From Acytostelium subglobosum LB1 (lineage: Eukaryota > Evosea > Eumycetozoa > Acytosteliales > Acytosteliaceae), in the NCBI RefSeq assembly GCF_000787575.1, contig NW_012236519.1, positions 578,256 to 642,255 on the forward strand: 64,000 nt of DNA, read 5' to 3'. The notes beneath the pieces are model-generated. The model ran no database searches, had not been told where the DNA came from, and saw only the letters and a list, made by a program, of their open reading frames with translations. Below, piece after piece: positions 11,300 through 22,518 of this stretch; the first letter of the stretch is position 1; the number at the start of each line of letters is the position of its first letter. The translations under genes and the position numbers were made by a program.

Positions 11300-12271
11300 T
11301 CACAGACGAGGTGATCCAAGCAATGGCTTGATATTCTTTAATGATGTAGGTACAGTATTGTCCCTATCCAACGAGTCTATAAAGTCTGTAACCTTTCTCA
11401 GATTGTTCGCAGCAGTCTCATTCGAAGTATCCACAATAAAGTCATAGAACTGACTCGCTTCATAGTCCAAGCCGTACAACTCCCTGTTGTTTGATTAATG
11501 TGCATTAGTATCAATCAATTGACTCAATGATATCATGATAACATACATATATCTATTGCGATCATCTTGATCTCTATGTTGATTCTCAATGAATTGTTCT
11601 ACAACTTTGTCAATGTTGGGAAGTGGCAGTGATGAGAGATGTCCGACAACTGCAGCCATGTCATCAAGATCCAAGTCCAATGGTAATTGTTGCTCAGCGA
11701 TGGCCGCACACTCCTTTCCAACCTCTCTCTCCAAGAATCTAATAGACTTGTCGCGAACATTACACTTGACGTAGATCTTCAACAAGTTCTCGCGATCATA
11801 TATATTCTGAATGAAGTTGCCAATCAATGCCGGTTGTCTGCCCTCGATCACTGAGTACATATTGCGCGGTTGTTGTTTGTCTATTCCTTGAACTATCTGA
11901 CATGTGCGGTAGTCTAGCTCAATGTCGACGCGACGACCATATAGTGGGTTCTGCTTGATGTCGTAGGAGCCGTCCCACTTGCCCTGCTCGTGCAGTTGTA
12001 GATCGAGTAGTAGACGTGATTGTTTGGCGACGGACATGTTGAGTGATGAGGCCAGCTCGCGGAACATCGAGCCCACCGAATAGAATTGACCGCCATTGTA
12101 TATTGTTGCTAGACGTTTGGCCATTGTGGACTTTCCCGTCAACTGATGACCGGCAATGAGTATCGCCGGTGTCTTTACATCTGATTGAAGACGTTCAATA
12201 GCATTCCTTCCAAAGTACTCTGTGAATGCTGTCGACAGCTTGGCAAACTTTGTCGTCGTCATCATCATCAT
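11300..12271 (-). CDS. P-loop nucleotide kinase, cytidylate-kinase-like
   Basis: Two exons (12271-11547 and 11483-11300) give 302 aa; the intron starts GTATGT, has an ATACTAAT branch-like site and ends ACAG. A Walker A sequence GHQLTGKST lies near residue 42, followed by KRLATIYNGGQFYSVGSMFRE, a lid-like Arg-rich region (NVRDKSIRFLEREVGK) and a C-terminus reading RYMELYGLDYEASQFYDFIVDTS. This order (P-loop, R..RY..LYG.D...YD.V.DTS) is that of the prokaryote-type cytidylate kinase 2 group. The substrate is inferred. The last exon was found by following the family pattern across the splice site. The start has four Met codons in a row, so the exact first residue is uncertain. Confidence 0.75.
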
Positions 12272-12704
12272 TCGTTATCTATCTCTTTGATTGATTATTT
12301 GTTGTGAATGTGAGTTTGGGAGATGAAAGCGAAAGAATGTGAGGAATCATTTTCTCTGAATAATCCAGATCAATATTTGAATGAATAACTAGATCAATCA
12401 ATATTGGTTGTGAATTGGATGTTGGTGGTTTCGACCAACATAACAAGAAGATATAGATAACCAGCAATATATCCGGTATTATTAATTGTATACTCACGAA
12501 CAAGACGACCAAGATGAGGATATGAAGTCATCGACGAGGATGACGTGAAGACCTTGACGAGATGTTCACGCTTGATTTTCACAGCAAGTTCAGCATGGTA
12601 CACCATGCTGATGCTTGCTGTTTAATAATAATAAAACAAACAAACAGCTCAGGGTCTCACATTTATTATTGTTCCGTCCAACGTACACACGCACACATAT
12701 ACAT
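12272..12704. promoter_or_regulatory. divergent region between kinase and F-box/LRR gene
   Basis: 433 bases between outward-facing starts. On the minus strand a 70-codon frame (12606-12394) begins MVYHAELAVKIKREHL and has a GTGAGTATAC donor-like site near 12497, so it might be a stray first exon, but no partner exon is evident. A short inverted repeat, AGCATGG-n4-CCATGCT, lies at about 12592-12609. Confidence 0.3.
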
Positions 12705-14506
12705 ATGGACTCCTACGGCTCTGTTGGACAGCTGACACTTCCCAAACTGATTGTCAACGGGATAGTCCGCACAATATGGTTTAGTGATGATCCCTCCCTC
12801 GATAGATCTTTCAAGCTATCACTGGCATTGATCTGTCGTCACACGTTCAACCATTTATCATCGCTCTCATCATCGTGGGATCACTTTACCGGACGCAAAC
12901 AGTGGATTGCTCACCTCACCTCTCCATATTGCATGTGGAAGCAACTCTCGCATATCTCCACTGACACAATAGTCGAGCTTGCAATGCACACCCTCCAACA
13001 TCAACCGCAACAACCACAGCAGCCACAGCAACAACAGCAACAGCAACAACAGCAACAACCACAGCAGCAACTACAAACAAACTTTGATTTACAGGTCGAA
13101 CAAACAGTCAGAGAATTGTGTCAAGTGCATGCAACTTCGGCAGAGTCCATCCACATCAAACTTAGACAATCTGTTGAGTACAGCATCGATGTTGTGGCAA
13201 TGGCAATCGTAGAGACACTTGTTGATGCCCCGGTCAGAAAGGTTACCTTTGAGCCAGAATGGGTGAAGGACAAGAGATCGGTGGTGGGCAACATCAAGGC
13301 CACCATCAAGGCATTGCGCAAGTACCAACATCTCGAATGTCTCGAGATCATTGGATGGCCAACTACCCTCCAAGAGTTTCGGGGCATCCATCGCGCCTAC
13401 ACTTGGCTCACCAACTTCCTGCAACGAAATGACTGCTCGAACCTGAACAGCCTTGGAGTTCAAATTGTCAGCGGAGAAGGATTGGGCCGTCTCTCCAACC
13501 TATTCAGGTGCTCCACTGCAATGGATACGTATATGTGTGTGCACAACATCCGCTCACTCACTCTGCTCTACATTCCATACAATTTGGATAATGAAACTGA
13601 AACATTGGATTGCCTCAGCAATGTGTCGCACCTGACAAACATTGACTCTCTCTCACTGGTCGCCGCCGACAACTATTTCATAGCAATTCCCGTAGTAGAC
13701 CGGTGGCTTGTTCAGTACCTACAGAATAACAATGCCAGGCTGAAGCGACTAGAGATTGCCCATAAGATGTCAGTGGAGTTGCAAACAGAAATCAGTAAGC
13801 TAGTCAATCTGGAGCATCTGTCTTTGCCTATGGTTGATAAAGCGTGGGCATCGGGGCATGCTCTCCCAATGTCGCTCAACTCTCTCACACTCCAATGCAT
13901 GTACGGGGAAGACGAATATGGGGAAGACGAATATGGGGAAGACGATTACGACGGCGAGCAGCTTCCATATTTGATCGACCAGGTGCTCGATTGTTGCGTC
14001 AACAGTCCAATCACAACACTCGAGTTCCGATTCCCTCACTTCAGACACAATGAGCTCAATCCCAAAACTCTCTCGCGGAGTAGTTGCTTTGGCAAGTGGA
14101 CATCACTGACCAAGGTGTCGCTCAACTATCACCCTTCTGAGCCAAATGGTGACAACAGCTACGACAACGGAATTCATTTCCTCACAACAATACTCGAGTC
14201 AAAGAGTCGAGAGATCTCGAGTTGTTGCACCCATTCTATGGAATTCGCAAGAACCTTAGAGAGGTGATTCGCTATCTGGATAGCAACACAACACTGCGCA
14301 CACTGACATACTTCTGTAAGCGTTCAACTCGGAAGCCATACACGCCAAACATCCCTGGCTTTGTCCTTCATTCCGTCAGCGATGTGCAACACCGGCTGCG
14401 AGAACCAATGGGGTGTGCGGAAGAAACCCTCTTCGAGAGATTGTCCAAGATGAAAAGGACCCGAGTGACCTACTGTCGACTGGCAGACAATAACCATCTT
14501 CTTTAA
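12705..14506 (+). pseudogene. F-box/LRR-like protein with a frameshift near its 3' end
   Basis: The ATG at 12705 opens a frame of about 520 codons with an F-box-like start (SLALICRHTFNHLSSLSSSW), a Gln/Pro tract near residue 100-125, and loose leucine-rich repeats (LTNIDSLSLVAADN, LVNLEHLSLPMVDKAWASGH). A GEDEYGEDEYGEDDY tandem repeat lies at about 13905-13952. Near 14205-14222 the frame changes: the first frame runs to a stop at 14267, while the natural continuation (LLHPFYGIRKNLREVIRYL, then LDSNTTLRTLTYF) is in another frame and runs to 14506. There is no intron-like signal at the switch, so this is either a one-base sequencing or assembly error or a real disabling change late in the gene. 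It has the same build as the gene at 9693. Confidence 0.65.
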
Positions 14507-15023
14507 GTGATCATATCATATCCTCAGCCATATTTCTCAACAACAACTTCAGCATCAACATCAACAAATTGAAGGATCAATATATTGTACATAATCAAGA
14601 TCGACTTGGCTGATCCAATGACAGAAGTAGTCGTATCTCTCTAGGTTCTCCAAGGTGAACTTCTGATGCTGGACTGTGATTGGCACCACGAGAATTTAAC
14701 ATCAGGTGTTCTGAGATGTATGTACGATCCACTTCAGGCTTTCCTCACTTGGAGACTCGGGAAAGAGTGTCAAGACAGTCCAGTATTATTTCCCGAAGTG
14801 TATGGGAGGTGAGTTGATGTGTGGTCAACAGACCATTATTTCCAAGTGAGTGGTGATGGTGATCAATCAACTCATCACTTCTCTCATATCAGCTTGTGAT
14901 CAAAAAGATCACTTGGTCACTCTCAAATTTGGAATCATTCCAATCAATCAATCCATGAAATCTCCAAAGGTATATTATCGAACACTTATTTATTAATTCC
15001 AAGACAACTAAAGAATCAAACTC
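14507..15023. other. intergenic region with a minus-strand gene relic
   Basis: 517 bases without an intact gene. On the minus strand, from about 14820 to 14585, a protein-like reading is visible: ESPSEESLKWIVHTSQN, then two stop codons, then VPITVQHQKFTLENLERYDY and FCHWISQVDLDYVQYI. It looks like the decayed C-terminus of a host gene that I do not recognise. A TGGAATCATTCCA palindrome lies at 14930-14942. Confidence 0.35.
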
Positions 15024-17352
15024 TTAGTTCTTCTTCTTGCCCTTCTTGTTGTTCTTCTTCTTTGGTTGCTGTTGCTGTTGCTCTTGCTTGGCTGGGGCGG
15101 CAGCGGCTGGTGCCTTCTCTTCCTTCTGCTCGGTGGCAGCGGCGGGGGCCTTTGTGGTGGTCTCGGTGGTTGTGGTGGTTGATTGGCTGTCAGCCTCGTC
15201 GACTGTCTTTTTCTCTTCTACTGGAGCAACTGGCTCCTCAGTTGGCTTTGTCTCCTCAACAACAACTGGAGTCTCCTCAACAACAGGTACTGGAGTCTCC
15301 TCAGCAACAACTGGGACCTCCTCAACTGGGGCAGCGACTGGCTCCTCAACAACTGGGACCTCCTCAACTGGTGCTGGAGTCTCCTCTGCAACAACTGGTG
15401 CTGTGACCTCGACAACTGGTGCAGCGATTGGCTCCTCAGCTACGACTGGGGCAGCAACTGGCTCCTCAACAACTGGGGCTGGGACCTCCTCTACAACGAC
15501 TGGTGCAGCGACTGACTCCTCAACAACTGGTGCTGGTACCTCCTCGACAACGACTGGAGCTGGGACCTCCTCAACAACTGGAGCTGGGGTCTCCTCGACA
15601 ACGACTGGAGCTGGGACCTCCTCAACAACTGGAGCTGGGGTCTCCTCAACAACAACTGGGGCTGGGACCTCCTCGACAACCACTGGTGCAGCAACTGGCT
15701 CCTCAACAACTGGTGCTGGGATCTCCTCGACGACTGGTGCAGCAACTGGCTCCTCAACAACTGGAGTAGAGACTGGCTCCTCAGCTACGACTGGGGCAGC
15801 AACTGGCTCCTCAGCTACGACTCGGGCTGGGACCTCCTCAGCGACAACTGGGGTTGGGACCTCCTCGACAACGACTGGGGCTGCAACTGGCTCCTCAGCA
15901 ACGACTGGAGCAGCGACTGGCTCCTCNACAACTGGTGCTGGGACTTCCTCAACAACTGGGGAAGCGACTGGCTCTTCAACAACTGGTGCTGGGACTTCCT
16001 CAACAACTGGAGCAGCGACTGGCTCCTCGACAACTGGTGCTGGGACTTCCTCAACAACTGGGGAAGCGACTGGCTCTTCAACAACTGGTGCTGGGACTTC
16101 CTCAACAACTGGAGCAGCGACTGGCTCCTCGACAACTGGTGCTGGGGTCTCGGCGACGACCACAGGTGCTGGGATCTCTTCAGCAACTGGGACCTCGACT
16201 GGTGCTGGAGTCTCAACTGGGGCAACGACTGGTTCCTCAACAACTGGTGCTGGGGCTGGAGTCTCAACTGGTGCAGCGACGGACTCCTCAACAACTGGTG
16301 CTGGAGTCTCAACAGCAACAACTGGAACAACAACAGCCTCAACAACAACAACTGGGGCTGGAGTTGGGGTTGGGGTTGGAGTCACCTCAACAGAAACAAC
16401 TGGAACAACGACGACAACCTCTGAAGCCTCGGCTGGCTTGGTCTCCTCGACAGAGACGACGACAGAGGTGGTAGTGGTTGATGTGGCGGCTGCTGGCTCT
16501 GCGCCAGTCTCGACAGTGACAGTAGGGACGACGATGACCTGGTTGTTCACTGGACCGGCAACACGCAATATGATCCAGTCGATGATGAATTGGATGACCA
16601 AGTCCTGGTCCTTCTCGTTGTGCACCTCGTGATACATGTCCTCCCAGAGCTTGAGTGTCTTGTCAGTGGAGGCAATGCGATCAAAGAATTGCTGTGATGC
16701 CTTTGGACAGGTGATCTTGTCGTCGTTTCCGTGGATCAACAGCACGGGCGAGGTGTACTTGGGCGCCTCGTCCAGCAGGCTCTCGGCCTTGCTGAGCATC
16801 CAGCGGCCAAGACCGAGCGAGATCTTGGAGTGCACCAGCACGTCCTTCTTGTAGGTGGCGACGACCTCGGCGTCCTTGGAGATGTGCGAAGCGTTGAGGT
16901 TGCTGTCGATGGTGGAGGTAGCAGCCACCTTGCCGAGCAGGTTGCCCAGGAACAGCTTGAAGCCCGACACCTTGAAGGCGGGCTTGATAAGGGGTGACGT
17001 GACGACGCAGCCAGCGGGCGCGCGCTCCTGGTTCTTGAGTGTGTAGTGCAGTGCCAGACAGCCACCAAAGCTGTGTCCGTAGATGAAGTGTGGCAGGGCG
17101 GGATCGGCGTTGGAGGCGATCAAAGTGATGTCCTTGAGTGATTGCTCGAGCGATGGTGAATGTCCACGCGTGCCGCCACTCTTTCCATGGCCACGCTGAT
17201 CGAAAGCATTGACCAAGATTCCATTCTCGGCAAACTTTGAAAACACATGCTCATAACGACCAGAGTGTTCTCCAATACCGTGTATGAATGTTACTGTAGC
17301 GACCACAGGTACTGTGGGCTGTGTCGTCAATGATTATTGTGTAAGTGTGTGT

Positions 17353-17386
<34 letters not shown>

Positions 17387-17494
17387 GATTGATTGAGTGT
17401 GGGGTGTGGGGGTGGGATGATACCATACCTTCCAGGATCTGAGGATTAGTGTCTCCTTGTCGGAAGCCAAGAGATTGCTGACAATTGAAGTCAT
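15024..17494 (-). CDS. monoacylglycerol-lipase-like serine hydrolase with giant V/E/P/A repeat tail
   Basis: Exon 1 (17494-17429) encodes MTSIVSNLLASDKETLILRS plus WK; exon 2 (17318-15024) continues in phase, total 786 aa. Residues about 15-285 are an alpha/beta hydrolase of the Hydrolase_4/monoglyceride-lipase group: TFIHGIGEHSGRY (oxyanion region), FDQRGHGKSGG, the nucleophile elbow GHSFGG, the acid in HGNDDK, and the His in YHEVHNE. Such enzymes cleave monoacylglycerols or lysolipids. From about residue 300 to 720 the protein is an unusual low-complexity repeat built from VVEEPVAAPV and VVEEVPAPV units, ending in a Gln/Lys-rich tail (PKKKNNKKGKKKN) that could bind acidic lipid heads or nucleic acid. 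The repeat holds one ambiguous base at 15927, so its length may be imperfectly assembled. Confidence 0.85.
15215..16390 (-). repeat. coding tandem repeat of the hydrolase tail
   Basis: About 1.2 kb of imperfect tandem repeats with a period close to 24-48 bases, in frame within the hydrolase gene and translating to VEEVPAPVVEEPVAAPV-type units. The most regular copies lie at about 15940-16140, where a block of about 108 bases is nearly duplicated. The repeats also leave the opposite strand open for 531 codons, which I take as a by-product. Confidence 0.85.
17354..17395. repeat. (GATT)n microsatellite in the hydrolase intron
   Basis: Near-perfect GATT/TTGA repeat in the intron between the two exons of the hydrolase gene; runs of the same unit are found in many introns and spacers of the window (for example 101-126, 35186-35205, 62277-62300, 63577-63602). 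Confidence 0.85.
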
Positions 17495-17932
17495 TCTGAT
17501 TGTTATCTGTACAAGTTGGTGATGGTTAATGATCACTGGGATGTAGAGCACGATGCTTTCAACTCACTGCATCAGAGGTCATTGTCAAAGAAGGCGGGCA
17601 CAACACCATCTAAGCGCAACGACAAGAGGTCCTTTCGTGTGAGGACAAGAAAAAAAAAGATGACCAGCAAAAAGTGATCACTTTTTTTAATTGAAAAACG
17701 GGTCCTTCCTTTTCAATCAAATCACTCACCATTGATACCCAGAATGAGTGGTCATTGTTTACCAACCTTTCAGGTAACTATTCGGCCTGGCCTGCACCAT
17801 TGAGGGGCGTAGTAGATCCATCCAACTGGCCACAAATATCTTTGATTGATTGATGATTGAGATATATAACTTGTGATCATTTATATATTTATATATTTAT
17901 ATATGTTATGTACATGGACCAAGGAGTAGAAA
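17495..17932. other. intergenic, promoter of hydrolase gene and 3' side of next gene
   Basis: 438 bases between two minus-strand genes. It contains a poly-A run at 17649-17658, a T run near 17683 and TATATATTTATATATTTATATA at about 17880-17901 (broken in the middle). No reading frame or RNA gene was found. Confidence 0.4.
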
Positions 17933-18310
17933 CTATGATGGATGATTCGCTCTGTATTCTGCTCCAATGATCTGAATCTGATAACCAATGTAGAGTGTGA
18001 CTATGAATAATAGTAAACCAGCTATGTATGCGAGCACTGGAGTTGACGATGACTTGTTCTTATCCACTGATTTTAGAAACTTCTTCCTATCATCATGTAC
18101 CTTATCTGTGAATCTCTTTAATGATTGCTTTAGTTGATCATTCTCATCATCATCATCACTATCACCATCACTTTCATCAACATCCTCATCATTGTCATTA
18201 TCTTTAAAACGCTCGTCCATGTGTTCTAACTGTTGTTCAAGTGATTCAGTTGATGCCCTTATATCATCTTCATCTTTATCATTGCCAGATTGATGTTGAG
18301 ATGACTTCAT
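17933..18310 (-). CDS. small acidic single-span membrane protein
   Basis: Single-exon 125-aa protein. Residues 1-60 are hydrophilic and acidic with a Ser/Asp/Glu run (DESDGDSDDDDEND). Residues about 60-90 are charged and helical (LKQSLKRFTDKVHDDRKKF). A single hydrophobic segment lies at about 93-113 (VLAYIAGLLLFIVTLYIGYQ), leaving a short tail. There is no signal peptide, so a near-C-terminal anchor with the acidic domain in the cytosol is the simplest reading. I do not recognise the family. Confidence 0.6.
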   Translation of the reverse strand: MKSSQHQSGNDKDEDDIRASTESLEQQLEHMDERFKDNDNDEDVDESDGDSDDDDENDQLKQSLKRFTDKVHDDRKKFLKSVDKNKSSSTPVLAYIAGLLLFIVTLYIGYQIQIIGAEYRANHPS

Positions 18311-18431
18311 TGTTATATTATCTCTATGTATATAAATCTATATATGTCAAACAAAGTGTGAAGATGGATGAATGAATAAAGACCAAACACACATTGATTG
18401 ACGCAAGAATGTGAATGATTCACAAGTTCAT

Positions 18432-21400
18432 TTAATCATGCATCTTCTTCTTTCGTGAATTGCGCTTCTTGGATGAAAGGTTGTTACTCTCCATGTAGAC
18501 CTTGACTTGATCGGTGGTCATTGGGAAGTCATCGGCAATTGTTATCAGTCGTGTCGGTGGAATTGTGTTGCCATACGTCTGGTTGAACTCGGCCACGTAG
18601 AGGAAGTATTTCTCGCGTCGCTTGGCAAACTGTTTCTCGCTCAACGTGCTCAACAGTGTATCCTTGAAGTTGTATATCCTCTTTCTCAGTCGCTCTTTGT
18701 CACTCAATCCGTTTGGTGTACCATCTTCTCCCACTGTTCCATCGCCTTCGCCTTCTCCTTCTCCTTCTCCTTCGCCTTCGCCTTCTCCGTCGTCCTCGCC
18801 ATCACCATTCTCATTGCCATAAGCATTTACATCGCCTTCTACATCTCCGCCATCAACATCGATCATCTCATCATCCGAGTAGTAGTTCTCGGTCATGTCA
18901 TTGCTGGTGTTTGTGTCGTTCATTGGCATTGGCATGTCAAGGTCCTCCATGGAGGAGGACAATGATTCATCAGCCTGGCCTCTGAGTGTTGTTGCTTCTG
19001 ATGTTGTTGTAGTGGTTGTTGGCGTTGGTGTTTGGTTATGTACAGTTGATTGTGATGATGCTGACGATGACAGCTGTGAGGATGATGTCTGTGTTGGAAG
19101 AGGTGACTGTGACGTGGGCTGTGATGACTGTGATGGTTGGGTGGTTTGAGAGCTACTAATGGAGCTTAGATTGATTGATGATGGCGCATTGGTCGATCCA
19201 ATTACTTCAATAAGTTCCGGATCATCCTCGAGTGATGAGCTTATTCGTGGAGATACGCTGCTGAGCGCAGGCGGAGGTGGTGGTAGTGGTTGTGTTGGTG
19301 GTGGAGAGTATGGCATTCCTCTCTTTGGTAAGGATGTTCCAGTTGTTCCTTTCTTTGGTGCACTCTGTTTGGATCGCTTCTCTTGAGAGGAAATGGTGGT
19401 GGAGGAGGAGGTGGAGGAAGTGGAGGAAATGGCAGTGGAGGAGGTGGATGAGGAGGTGTCGGCAGTGGATTTGGACTTCTTTGGTCTTCCAGGAGTGGCA
19501 AGCATAAGTGAATTGTGCTGTGTTGCAACTATATGCTGTTGGGAGAGTTGGGATTGAGTCTGCTGCCTCTGTTGAGTTGGAGGCTGCTGCTGCTGTTGTT
19601 GTTGTTGGAAAAAGTTATCAACAGATGTAGGACGGGTATTCTGTTGCTGTTGTTGTTGTAAGAATAGGATTTGTTGTTGTTGTAAATATTGATGTTGATG
19701 TTGCTGTTGATTTTGTTGTTGTTGATGTAACTGTTGTTGTAATTGTTGTTGTGGTTGTTGTTGTTGTTGTTGCTGTTGTGGCTGCTGTTGTTGTTGTTGT
19801 GATGACTGCATGCTCTCAGTGAGTTGTTGCTGAATGGTCTCCAGATTGTTGTTGAAGAAGTTGACAATGGACTGGAATTCTTGCTTCATAACTGTGAAGT
19901 GATGATTGAACACCTGCTGTTGTGCAAGTAGACATTGATCCAGGATGTCCTTGAATGTATCCACCATCTCATTGACATACTCGTATGACTTTGAATTGAC
20001 TGCCGCTCGTATTGAACCTTGAGTCTGTCCATGCAACTCATTGGTGCTGACACGTATATTCGGTGTTGCAGTTGCAGTTGTTGTTGACTGCTGCTGCTGT
20101 TGTTGCTGTTGCTGCTGCTGTTGCTGTTGCTGCTGCTGTGGAGTGTTGAAGAGAGGCTTGCTAATTGGTGAACCAGGTGCGACTTGATGTTGAGATTGCA
20201 GTGGCTGCTGTGGCTGTGATAGATTGAACAGTTGCTGTTGAATGAGTGCTGATGGTACAGCTGTTGGCGACACAGTGTTCATGGTTGGCGGACTGACGCT
20301 CCTCGTGGTGGATGAGCCCGCTTCACAATAGCATTGCATATTGGCGATGCTATCCTTGAGGAAGTGCCAGTACCACTTGCTCTTGTACACAACCTTGATC
20401 ATGTCCTCTTTGGAGTTGTGCATGCTGTCATTCTTGCTATTGGTCAACGATAGTCGGTGCGCATTCTGGACGATCTTGTTGATGTGCACGTTGAACAATG
20501 GAATGCGATAGATGTGCGATGACGTGTCCGTCGTCTTGTATCCCAGTCTAAAGTTCCTGAAGGGCCCCAGAGGGGGCATGGGCATGCCGGCCCTGATCTG
20601 GGGCATCTTGGAGTGACGCAGCAGCTCGCCATTGTCGTCGAGCAGTGGCATATAGTTCTTGTCCATCAGAAAGAAGAACATGTTGAAGAAGTCCGATTGT
20701 TGGCTGAGCAACACGGGCTTGGTCTGATGGCCAATGAGAATGGACAGCACCTTGCGGTAAAACAGCAGCACGCCCTCATTGCTGTTGGAACTGGCCTCGT
20801 CATCAAACTCCAAGTCTCGTTCAAGTACATAGTCTGAGTATTCTCGCTCGTCAACCATTATCAGCAGATCGTCCAACACTTCATGGGTGGTGGCTGGCAA
20901 TGATATTGTTAGCATTCATTGGATAGGGATTGAACACCCTCCGTTAATTACTCTTCATGCTTACCATTTGTTCTGAACGGTGTCCTTTGATCTTGTTGGC
21001 TGGCAGGGGGTGTTGTTGACTGGACTGAGCCCTGTGACAATGACTGTCGTCTTTGAGCCTGCCATTGTTGATGTTGTTGTTGTTGTTGTTGAAGCTGTTG
21101 TAGTTGAGAGGCAGGTGCCAACGCTGTAGAAGCAGGTTGAGAGGGAGGCGTATGTTGAGATTGTGATTGTGAGGATTGTGGTGATTGTGATGATTGTGAT
21201 GACTGGCCATTGAAGGGAGGTGACTGTTTGCGATAGGGATGGTACCCTGCTTGTTGGGTTGGCATAGAGGCCACTTGAGGACGCATGTTTGGTGACATTG
21301 TAGGTGATATCAATGGGGAGGATGAAACCGGTGTCATTGGACGACTGGTTTGTTCACTTGTTTCGACTCTTCGTGGCTTCTTTGTTCTTTGTTGTTGTGA

Positions 21401-21727
21401 CTGTTGTGATTGTTGTGATTGCTGCGACTGTTGCGACTGTTGTGACTGTTGCGACTGTTGCGACTGTTGCGACTGTAGTTGTTGTTGTTGTTGGTGACCT
21501 CGTTTAACAAGTTGTTGTGATAAGGTCAGTCTCTCTTGCTCCAATTGTTGGAGTTGAATCACATGTCTATTGTACTCCTCAATGATCTGCTCCTCTGGCA
21601 TTGATGAAGTGGGCAGTATACTGAGGTCATGTTTCTGTTGTTGTTGTTGTTGTTGTTGTTGTTGTGAGTCTGTGGATTTAGACTGAGCAACAGAAAGTTC
21701 CAAATCAGCAGGTTCCATTGAAATCAT
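18432..21727 (-). CDS. Gln-rich nuclear-type protein of unknown function
   Basis: Two exons (21727-20965, 20893-18432) join in phase to 1074 aa. Exon 1 is Gln/Ser-rich with a basic cluster TKKPRRVE. Exon 2 opens with a folded-looking stretch of about 130 residues (THEVLDDLLIMVDEREYSDY, then GPFRNFRLGYKTTDTSSHIYR), followed by long poly-Gln runs, a Ser/Pro/Thr-rich span, an acidic EGEGEGEG repeat, and a conserved-looking basic C-terminus (KRIYNFKDTLLSTLSEKQFA, then IADDFPMTTDQVKVYMESNN and KKRNSRKKK). The tail could be a small DNA-binding or protein-interaction helical domain. I see no clear known domain. The composition resembles dictyostelid transcription regulators; function is inferred only from that. 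Confidence 0.75.
20090..20146 (-). repeat. poly-Gln coding run
   Basis: A CAG/CAA run on the minus strand (seen as TGCTGTTGT repeats on the plus strand) encodes about 19 Gln in a row within the Gln-rich protein. Further runs in the same gene lie at about 19580-19800 and at 21630-21665. Confidence 0.85.
21390..21475 (-). repeat. SQQ-type triplet tandem repeat
   Basis: Nine-base tandem repeat (plus strand TGTGACTGT / TGCGACTGT) within exon 1 of the Gln-rich gene, encoding about nine copies of Ser-Gln-Gln. Confidence 0.8.
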
Positions 21728-22518
21728 AATTTAATATATATATATATATATATATTACTGGATGGCTGGTTGATTGATTGGTGGAATGATTGATATGCTT
21801 TATGCTAAAGGACAGAGTGATAGTGGTTGGGCTGTATCTCGTTGATGTGGTGAATGGACGACAGAACTGATTTTCTTGGAATCAATTCGCTTGTTGTTGT
21901 GTTGTGAGTGTCGTCGACTTGGGCTTGACTGGCTTCTGTCTATCAGATCAGTTGTTATAATATGTAAGTAAAAAATATACAAAGTATCTGTATAATATAA
22001 TATTTGTTAAACTACAACTAACTAACTCGACCTCCGATTTGTCACCACCTGGTGATGGTGCTTGCTGACAAGTCAAGTTGGTCAAACCCAAGTCCACACA
22101 AATCACTCACGCACTCAATCAAAATTGATCTTGTTTCCAAAGGGGAAGGAAAGGTAGTCCTCAGACTCTGTAGCAAACCAAAGATATTGTTTTTGTTGTG
22201 TTGGGTAATGACCGATCTGATTTCCTCCAGGGATCTAACATTGCCCCGTGTGTCGTTAACCCATCAAAATTCGCTTCGCAATCATAATTGGCAGATTAGA
22301 TAAATAGGTGGATATGAAGGTAGTCATGCCCCATGACCCTGATCAAACTGGTGCTTTGCACCACACCTGTCAAAAACGAGACCTTGGTACGGGCAAGGAA
22401 TGAAAATGGCGGGATCAGTTTACAAGTCCAGCTCAACACTCCAAGTCAGTTCAGTTGATCGATCTACACTACGATTATTATTTGTTGCTGTTATTATTAT
22501 TTGGAGTTTGGTAATTAA
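21728..22518. other. intergenic region upstream of the Gln-rich gene
   Basis: 791 bases between two minus-strand genes. A (TA)n run at about 21732-21757 lies directly upstream of the start codon of the Gln-rich gene. The rest (21780-22480) contains no supported reading frame or RNA gene; a few short stretches share words such as GTCATG..CCATGACCC with other intergenic DNA, but nothing firm. Confidence 0.4.

Noticed and set aside
15037-16632. A 531-codon open frame on the plus strand opposite the hydrolase tail (Thr/Ser/Gly/Ala repeats)
   Set aside because: It is the mirror of the in-frame VEEPVAAPV repeat; codon periodicity keeps the antisense open. The hydrolase strand has a catalytic domain, an intron and a start; the antisense has none.
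17354-17395. GATT tandem repeat as a CRISPR-like or telomere-like array
   Set aside because: A simple four-base microsatellite inside an intron, with no spacers; the same unit is scattered across introns of the window.
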